Shown: in pieces, positions 56,454 through 64,000 of the stretch
Numbering within the stretch: the first letter of the stretch is position 1
Layout of the letters: the number at the start of each line of letters is the position of its first letter
Assembly: GCA_963921825.1 (NCBI GenBank)
Contig: OY997589.1
Coordinates: 17,071,735 to 17,135,734 of the forward strand
Source of the DNA: Erodium maritimum
Taxonomy: Eukaryota; Streptophyta; Magnoliopsida; Geraniales; Geraniaceae
DNA length: 64,000 nucleotides
Reading direction: 5' to 3'
The notes under the pieces: generated by a model
The model's input: the letters and a program-made list of their open reading frames with translations, nothing else
Database searches by the model: none
What the model was told of the DNA's origin: nothing
Made by a program: the position numbers and the translations under genes

Positions 56454-57269
56454 TGACAATGGGAAGGAAAGCCTCGCCCATTGGCTCCCACCGGAGGAAA
56501 GAGACATCGTTGTCTTTCTCCTCTTTCTGTGAGGTCTTGGTTTCCTCTATGCTTCGTATGCAGGATTGTGGTTCGGAATGATCCGATTGTCGTTAACAAC
56601 TCGTCTATGTTTACAACAAAGAGGAGAAAGGTCACCAAGGACCCTGTTGCAAAAAAGGGGTGTGATTCTACTTCTTCAAAGAAATGCACCAAGCTTCGGA
56701 AGGGTCGTAAGCCGCCGGATGGTAGTTGTTCAGGTGAACCCAAAGAATCTGTTGTCATTGTGACAACGGAGGTACCACGTCGTGGTCGTGAGATTTCTCA
56801 CGCAGCGAAGCAGATGAAGCCCAACGGAGTCTCGTCGACATTGTGTACGGGGTGTGAGGTATTTCTCTATAACTTACCTTGGGGTACTTCGTCAGAGTGG
56901 GTGCGTAGCGCCCTGGCAACTTTTGGAGAAGTGATTTGTGTCAAGATCCTCAAGAGACCAAATCGAAAAGGTCGTCTTTTTGGGTTTGCAGAATTCAAAA
57001 CTCCAGAATCGGCTTCGTAGGCAATTGAAACTCTCAATGGGTTTAAACTAAACGAATATATTCTATTCGTCGCTCTTGCTCGTCCTGACAAAGGTAGTGT
57101 TCGTGCAGTTGTATGTTCGCCGACATTGTTTCGGGATGCAGTAGAGATAGGCTTTGATCCTTGTTCGGGTCAGGGAAAAGGATTGGTGATTTTTCATGCT
57201 GATGAGGGTGTGTTTAAGTCACCGATCGATGTTGTAAATCAGAGCCCTGCTGCAGATTCTAAACTCCCT
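56454..57269 (+). pseudogene. RRM-type LINE ORF1 fragment
   Basis: The frame from 56481 encodes a basic Lys/Arg-rich region, then an RRM: VFLYNLPWGTSSEWVRS, GRLFGFAEF and EFKTPESAS. A TAG at 57018-57020 interrupts it, after which the same frame continues AIETLNGFKLNEYILFVALARPDKG. The wording parallels the RRM at 12064-13401 (FVRNLPFESSEKWVRS, QYFGFITF, AIEHFNGYKMNGY), so both belong to the BNR-type LINE ORF1 family. The gene is cut at 57269 by an LTR. No ORF2 is seen. It could also be a decayed host RRM gene. Confidence 0.65.
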
Positions 57270-57421
57270 TGTAAGAGCCGCCCGGGGTCAACACCGGTCG
57301 AACCAGTGACATTAGGCAAAAGTTGACTTTCCGCCGGAAAAGTCAACCGATGGCTCCGAGAGTCATTCGGGACCTTTCCGGGACCCAAAAGGCTTAGTCG
57401 TCGCTACGGTTAGCTTAGTTG

Positions 57422-59958
57422 TGTCACGCCCCAAATCCGGTTTTGACCGGACTCGAGACGTGAACTAAGAAACAATAATAAATAAATGATTTTTAAAGGA
57501 ATAAGTTCCAAAATGATAATCCAACAATAGTTCAAAAGATCCAAGTGACATCACGAGTCCACAGCTCGGCAAAACCAAATAATAAATAAGTTTAGTAATC
57601 AATAAAAAAGTACGTCTCTAGACCACACTAGACAAAGACCCTCGCTAGCTCCCAAGCTCCGACAATCCCGCTAGCACAAATCCTGCTCAAGACCTGTAGA
57701 ACAATAAAGTAAAGGGGGTGAGCTTTCGCTCAGTAGGAAAAGTAGTTAAGGTGATGAGTATCCGCTCACCACCACGAGTAACCGTCCAATTAGGGCATAC
57801 TAGCATAACCACACTTACTCAATTCACACGACCAATCAACGAGTAACAACATACAGTGAAACAACCACACGTCCCGTACAGCAGTCCCCAAACTCCGCCA
57901 GCTGTCCACAGCCCGAATCAACCATATCGTATCGGACCACATAACATCAGCCTAGATATCTTCCCGGAACACGGCATCGGGGCACAAATCACGATACATC
58001 ATACCGGACCACACAACATCGGCCTAGATGTCTTCCCGGACCACACAGCATCGGGGTACGAATCACACCATCCTCGTCCTAGATACCATACACCGGCATA
58101 CCCCCTCGATGTAGGTATCGTACCGGAACTAGTAACACCGGGGGACCGCGTACGTGGGACCACACCGTCGGCCTAGATACCACCCTACACCGGTATACCC
58201 CCTCGGTGTAGGTATCATACCGGAATACACCTCGTCTTGGAACATACATCAAGAGAGTCTCACACAACACAACACCATAATTCAACCACGGCATACCAAC
58301 CGAGTCATCTTACCACAACACGTCACATCAGTCTATCAATCACCCGATCATATCACAAACATTGGTTCACGTCATATCAAGCATATCACACTTGCCAAAA
58401 CACAACAACACATTACACCGAGCATACTATATCATGAGTCTCAATCTAACAACGGATAACCACACATCAATCATCACAATCATAGATCATGGCATCACAA
58501 TCAACACACAATCCTAAGGGCTCGACATGGCCCACATGCATTTCTACAGCACGACAATTCCCAAACTTACGGCTCGACATGGCTCGTAAGTTATCCCTCA
58601 TTTCACTCGTTCCTCACATCCTACATGCATACTATCATTATATCAAGTATTCGCAACATATATGCATACTAGTAACTTTCCGCAATTAAACTGGTATTCG
58701 CTACTTTCCCTACCTCGATCGCTTTCCAAACGCTTAGTCACTTCACGATGTCCAAAGGTCTCCTCCGCCGAGCTCGGGTCCAAAGTCTAAGGTCACAAAC
58801 AATTCGCGAATCAATGCTAATTCAATTGCGTTTTTAACGAGAAAACAACTAAATTAAGCCCGAGAGTCAAAACATGGGCTGAAGGGAAAATGGGCCGGAA
58901 CGAGGCCCAATCCGGGTAGCCCACATGCTCGGAACCCGACCCGACCCATGCAGCACATCGGCCCGGAGCCAGGCACGGTCCGTGCGGCACACCGGCCTGG
59001 GACCAGGCACGGTCCGAGCGGCACTCCGTGCCGGACCCTGGCACGGTCTGTGCGGCGTTCCGTGCCAGTCTGGGAAGACTCCTTCTTCTTCCTCCTTCAA
59101 CTTCGTTTCCACGAATTTCTACCTCAAAAACTCCATTGATGACCTCCCAACACTCCAAAATAGACCCAAAACCTCCATAGATTCAATACCCATAGTGGTT
59201 TCATCAATAAACAACACAACTTAGTGATTTCTACCCTAAATCTCCATTTTCCTTCACCAAAACCATCATCTAAGCCATAGAACCTTAAACCCAACTACTT
59301 CTAGCTTTTCACCATCAAACCCATGATTCAATTCCAATAAAAACGAAATTGCTTATGACCTTTACCTTGGAAATGGAGAGTAGAAGAAGAAAATGGGGTT
59401 TGTGAGATTTTTTGAGGTATAAATGGAGTTAAAGCTTCCTCTTTTCTCCTTCCTTCTTCTTCAAGCTTCCATGAACAACTCTCTCTCTTCTCCTCTTATA
59501 GAAATTCGGCCACACCACAACAAATGAGCTGAAATGCTCCACATTTGAGGCATATAACCTAATAGTGTAGTACCCAAAAAGACCATTTGTCCTTTCATCT
59601 CTCAAGTCCAAAATTAAAGGGTAAAAGGGTCAATTCTCACCCTTTTCTTCCCTTCCAAGCTATCATGGACAAGTGTCCATGTGGGGACCACCCCTATCCC
59701 AAATAAAATCCAGCACTTCTAAATAATTCGGTTTTGTCCTTAATTAAGCTTAGTTTGACCCGAGTTTTACTTTTTCGTAAAAATAGCCAATTGAAAGGAA
59801 ACGACCCAACTAAGCTAACCGTAATGACGGCTAAGCTTTTTGGGTCTCGGAAAGGTCTCGAATGACTCCCGGAGTCATCAGTTGACTTTTCCGGCCAAAA
59901 GTCAACTTTCGCCAAAATTCACCGGTCCGACCGGGATCGACTGGGGGCGGTTCTTACA
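57422..59958 (-). mobile_element. Solo LTR, minus orientation, nested
   Basis: 2.54 kb. The + strand begins TGTCACGCCCC and ends GGTTCTTACA, so the minus strand reads TGTAAGAACC to GGGGCGTGACA. GTTG lies on both sides of it, giving a 4-5 bp target duplication. No internal domain is attached, so it is a solo LTR, usually the result of LTR-LTR recombination. It is related to the LTR arms at 22380-25085. A CACGGTCCGTGCGGCA dyad block lies at 58968-59068. Confidence 0.82.
58968..59068. repeat. CACGG/CCGTG dyad cassette
   Basis: Three to four copies of GGCACGGTCCGTGCGGCA-like words, each self-complementary, about 0.9-1.0 kb from the LTR start. Confidence 0.8.
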
Positions 59959-60712
59959 GTTGGGTCGTTTCCTTTCAAATGACTACTTTTGCGAAAAAGT
60001 CAAATCCGGGTCACACTAAGTCAAATTAAGGGCTTTATCGAATTAAATTAAATGGGCTGAAATAATTTTGGGTAGAGGTGGAACTCACATGGACACATGT
60101 CCATGTGTCTTGGAGGAGAAGAAAAGGGTGGGAGAAGACCCAATTGCCCCCATTTTTAGGCCTAAGAGAAAAGAGGACTAAAGGGGCAAAAGGGACTTTC
60201 CCCTTTTAGGTTAAATGCCAGATGGAGTAAATTTTCAGCTCATTTGGTATCTTGGCCGAAAATTCATAGAGAGGGAGAGAGAGTTTGGAGCTCCCATTGA
60301 AGAGAGGAGAAGAAAGAAGAAAAGTGCCTCATTTTACTTGATTTCTACACCAAAATCCTACTTTGCTTCCATTTTCTTCATCATCTAACCATTTCCTAAC
60401 GTAAATCTTCACTTAAATCCCCTTTTGATGAAATTTGGGTTATGGGTTTGATAGAAAAACATGAACTAGGCTTGGGTTTTATGGGTTTAAGGTGTTATTG
60501 GTTAAATGGATGATTTGTGGAGAAAAAAAAGTGGAGTTTGATGATGGAATTTAATTGGGTTTTGTTGAATTGATGAAACCCAACTATGGGTCTTGGAGTA
60601 TTGAGGTTTTGGGACTGATTTAGGAGGTTTTGGAGGTCAACAATGGAGTTTTGAGGGTTTGAACTCGTGGAGAAGATGCTGGAGGAAGAAGAAGGAAGGG
60701 TTTGTTCGGACC

Positions 60713-60920
60713 CGTCACTGATCCGTGACGGGAACCGTGACGGAGCACGTCACGGCTTCGTGACGGAGGCCGTGAAGGCACACGTCACGACTCCATGAAG
60801 GAGGCCGTGATGGCACACATCACGGTTCCGTGACCTTAACCGTGACGGTGCAGGGCATGGTTCCGTGACCCAAACCGTGACGAAGCCGTCAAGGCTCCGT
60901 GACCCGCTCTGTGATGGATC
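60713..60920. repeat. GTCACGG/CCGTGAC dyad cassette in plus LTR
   Basis: Around ten alternating GTCACGG and CCGTGAC words over about 200 bases, about 0.9 kb from the LTR start once the nested LTR is left out. Confidence 0.85.
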
Positions 60921-61386
60921 AGAAATGGACCTTTTAGGCCCATTTTGGGTGCTTTCGGGTAATTAGGAAGGTTGTCTTTAACCGAACGTTTTGGGGATTA
61001 TACCAGGTGTTTTCTCTTTAAACCACCCTTGAATTATTGCTAATTCTCGCATTACTTTGTGATCTTAGACGTTGTTCCCAATCACGACGGAGTAGGCTAC
61101 TAGGCGACTCGTGGTTGTTCGTGTTGGATAGCGATTGAAGTAGGGAAAATTAGCAAATACTGGTTTAATTATGGAAAGTTACTAGAATGCATATAGGATA
61201 TGAACAACCGGAATAATTGTAGAATCGCATGTAGGATGTGAATAACTAGAGTAGTCGTTTAACACATGGAACCACTTGCGGGCCATGTCGTGCCTGTAGG
61301 TGTGAGACTTGCTGTGCTGTAGAATCACATGTGGCCAGGTCTATGCCGTAGGATTGTGTGCTGGTTGCGCTTGTTTGTAATTAGTT

Positions 61387-64000
61387 GTCACGCCCCAAAT
61401 CCGGTATTTACCGGACTCGAGACGTGACCGGAATTAATAGTGGAAAAACAATAATTAAATACTAAAACTTTTATAATATCAAGGCAATCTCTCTGAAATC
61501 AACGACTATAAATAGTTCCAAAACTTAAAATGAGTCACAGCTCAACACAAGAGTCAAATAAGTAATGTTTAAAAGACAAGACCAACATAACTCTAAAATC
61601 AACCCCAAGATGTCCAAAAACCCTGAGTCTCGAACTCACTAGACATCAGCTACGCCTGTAAAACAGTAAGAAGACAAAGGGGGATGAGCTTACGCTCAGT
61701 AGGAAAAACCTTAACACTCAACCCTTAGGTCAATACTGCACTGGATAAGCAGATAGCTCAAATAACAGTAAAATACGATTAACATTGGAATAATGAGTAA
61801 CAAAAATAGAATAAAATAAGTACGAAGAAATAAATAAACAAGATAACGTTAACTGGGAAGGTTCCATAAAATAATCAATATAAAGTGTCGTAACGATTAA
61901 AAAGGATCAGTTCATATCAAGCCAACCATTTGCTTTCTCAAGCCTCCGATCTATGAATAAATTCTAGTGTCACCTCGGTTCCCATATCCCGATCCACTAG
62001 AGTATTCATATCATATCAGATTTTCCCTCGGTCCGGAGGAGACACATACGTCGGAGTACCGGAAGCCATCCCATGGGGATGCTTATCTTCGGTATTCTCG
62101 AAAATGTCTCCAAAGGGCCATAGTCATAGGGAACCAAGACAGTGTTCCCGTAAGACACACACACTCTTGGGTGGAACCTCAGAAACCATCTCTCATGAAG
62201 TAATCCCACTCAATATCCCGTAGGATCTGCCGAGCCCTTAGGCCCCTCACATCACTCAATATCCCGTAGGATCTGCCGAGCCATAGGCTCCTCACATCAC
62301 TCAATATATCCCGCAGGATCTGCCGAGCCATAGGCTCCTCACATCACTCAATATATCTCGCAGGATCTGCCGAGCCATAGGCTCCTCACATCACTCAATA
62401 TATCCCGCAGGATCTGCCGAGCCATATGCTCCTCACATCACTCAATATGTCTGTCCAACTCCAACCACCACAACGGCACCGGATTACCCCCCGGTGTAGT
62501 ACCGAAACAAGCAAACAAACAGACAAACAAACGAACAAGCATACATTTCAAGGATAAGAACAAAGGAAACAAGCATTATCATTCATCCATCAATCAACAC
62601 ATATCGGAACACACTTTCATCACACGAATACATCCAACACCATTCCATACTTATCGTATACTTACCTGTCACGAACCATCGGTACATCGATCACCTGATT
62701 GTACCCCTTGGCACAACCAATCATACTCGATCATCCGTTCAAACCACAATTTATCAACACAATCACTCAACCAACCAAGTAAACATTCCACCAGTCAACA
62801 ATCATGTGAACGATCAATTAAACATTCAATCTTAAAAGCTAACTAGTTTCATTAGACCCCTTCTTGTCCTAATAATGAGCAACCAAGCATGTGAACCTAG
62901 CACACAACTAATCCGAGAGCGCTTCACAGCCTCTCTACCAGTAAATCAAGTCCCAAGTATTGAAAGCGGGTTATGCTAGTGATCTTCATCCTAGGCATGC
63001 ATTCTAGACATTCCGGTTATTAATAATTAAAAGACAATTATTCTAGTTATTCGCATCCTATAGGCAATTCTAGGACCTTTCTGATTTTATTATCCTAACA
63101 TGCATACTAAGCGTTAATTAAGAAATTAAGACTTTCCCTACCTTGTGGTATTCCTCTAATAATACTCTGATGAAAAGCTCGAGTGATCACAACTCCGTTC
63201 TTCACACGGGTTCCGGCGTGATCTTCGTTCTTCTAGCTCGGGTCCAAGCCCTTGTGCTCGGGCGAAGTCCCGTCTAGATTTGACAAATAAAATGTCCAAA
63301 ACAAAATCAGTAAAAAACCAAAGGTCCACTGGCTTAACCAAAATTATCTCTTAAAAAAACTCACCTTGAATTAATTAAATCCTTTAATTAAATCAAATTT
63401 TAAAATCTTTTTAATTGAAAACTGGGTTGACCCGGATCCAAGACCAGACCTGGTCTGACCCGGATCCATCCGAACCGGGCCTGTCCTAAGGCCCAAGATC
63501 CGTTATGTCATTCCTAGGCCAAGGCCCAACCTCACGTTAAAACTGGCCCAGCCCGCTTCACTGTACGAGCTCGGCAAGAAGGCAAAGAGGGTTTCGCCTC
63601 CGACCACCGGTGACGGCGACAACGACGGCGGGAAGCTCGGAGGGGAGTCCAGCGACGCTCGGAAGTGACGGCGGAGCGTCAGTCTGCACAGGACGCCGGC
63701 GGTGGTCGTCGTGGTGCAACCGGATGTCATTCTCGTCACAGATCTGGCGAGAGGGGTTCGCCGGCGTCGTTCCTGCTGAGGTCGCCCGTGCCAGCGTCGC
63801 AGCGAGCTTCTGGTGGTGTAGCCGGGGTTTGAACGGGCGGGGGAGAGAGGACACGAACCCGATGTGTACCCTCTGTTGCCAGCGAGTTCGAATCGTAGCC
63901 GGACGAGCAGAGACAGACTGTCTCCGATGGTTTAGAGCTCAGACGTTTCTCCTCCAGCGGCGGGGTCGGAACGTGTAGGAGTGGGGAAGGCAGGGGGATT
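61387..64000 (-). mobile_element. Gypsy-type LTR, minus orientation, running off the window
   Basis: It begins TGTCACGCCCCAAATCCGG on the + strand, as at 57422, and keeps the same order of blocks, including the AGCTYACGCTCAGTAGGAAAA word near 61685. No other LTR end is reached by 64000. A minisatellite lies at 62207-62455 and the last 450 bases are GC-rich. No coding sequence is supported. Confidence 0.65.
62207..62455. repeat. 45-47 bp minisatellite
   Basis: Units start at 62207, 62253, 62298, 62345, 62392 and 62439 (last one partial), each CACTCAATAT then CAGGATCTGCCGAGCC and CTCCTCACAT. Confidence 0.93.

Larger units (their letters stand above)
57270..61386 (+). mobile_element. Gypsy-type LTR, plus orientation, carrying a nested LTR
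   Basis: An LTR beginning TGTAAGAGCC at 57270 runs to 57421, and its sequence resumes at 59959 (GTTGGGTCGTTTCC) to 61386. The opposite-strand LTR at 57422-59958 has the same series of blocks, so the two belong to related families. It contains a GTCACGG/CCGTGAC dyad cassette at 60713-60920. Its 3' end is not seen before the next LTR starts at 61387. Fossil, non-coding. Confidence 0.75.

Noticed and set aside
62207-62455. Regular repeats resembling a CRISPR array
   Set aside because: Head-to-tail minisatellite of 45-47 bp units without spacers.
63503-63978. Frames of 78-122 codons near the window end
   Set aside because: GC-rich LTR interior with frames on both strands and no domain.

Overview
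The window looks like nuclear DNA from a eudicot plant. It holds one recognisable host gene, a four-exon BELL-class TALE homeobox gene closely matching Arabidopsis BLH2/SAW1 and BLH4/SAW2 (50685-54398, + strand). Almost everything else is transposable elements inserted into one another. No organellar, bacterial or viral replicon genes, tRNA, rRNA or CRISPR arrays were seen.

Layout: 1-6282 holds GC-rich degenerate sequence, two or three poly(A)-ended retroposon copies and a possible TRIM. 6288-14194 is a young Ty3/gypsy element on the minus strand with CGTCC target duplications, whose pol frame runs into its 3' LTR as in CRM-type chromoviruses. Its upstream LTR carries a 1.6 kb LINE-like insertion encoding an intact RRM protein (12064-13401). 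14195-16600 holds MULE-like terminal repeats and two minus-strand LINE ORF1 fragments. 17275-19409 is a PIF/Harbinger transposon with TAA target duplications. 19467-26623 is one LINE bounded by a 15 bp duplication and split by a rearranged LTR-element block (20572-25085) that contains two LTR ends arranged head to head. 26970-27790 is a second Harbinger relic. 28400-29160 is a tandem array, 29235-31163 a terminal-inverted-repeat element with a retroposon inside it, and 31483-32536 a foldback element. 32540-34195 plus 47044-47165 is one MULE-associated (Ulp1-type) gene fragment, split by a 12.8 kb LTR-internal-LTR-internal-LTR array (34201-47043) flanked by a single TTAAT duplication. 47796-48545 is a 72 bp repeat array with a Tourist-like MITE inside it.

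The BELL gene then sits in about 8 kb of relatively clean DNA (48550-56450). From 56460 to the end lies a RRM-type LINE ORF1 fragment broken by a plus-strand LTR, which is itself broken by a minus-strand LTR of a related family. A further minus-strand LTR runs off the window.

The observations most worth following are these: the non-canonical GC-AG first intron of the BELL gene; the ORF1-only RRM retroposon with a snap-back copy of its target site; the triple-LTR array inserted as a unit; the head-to-head LTR pair joined at a palindrome; and a GC-rich dyad cassette that sits about 0.8-1.0 kb into several LTR families although its sequence differs between them. Everything was read by eye. Family names rest on remembered motifs, and no search was run.
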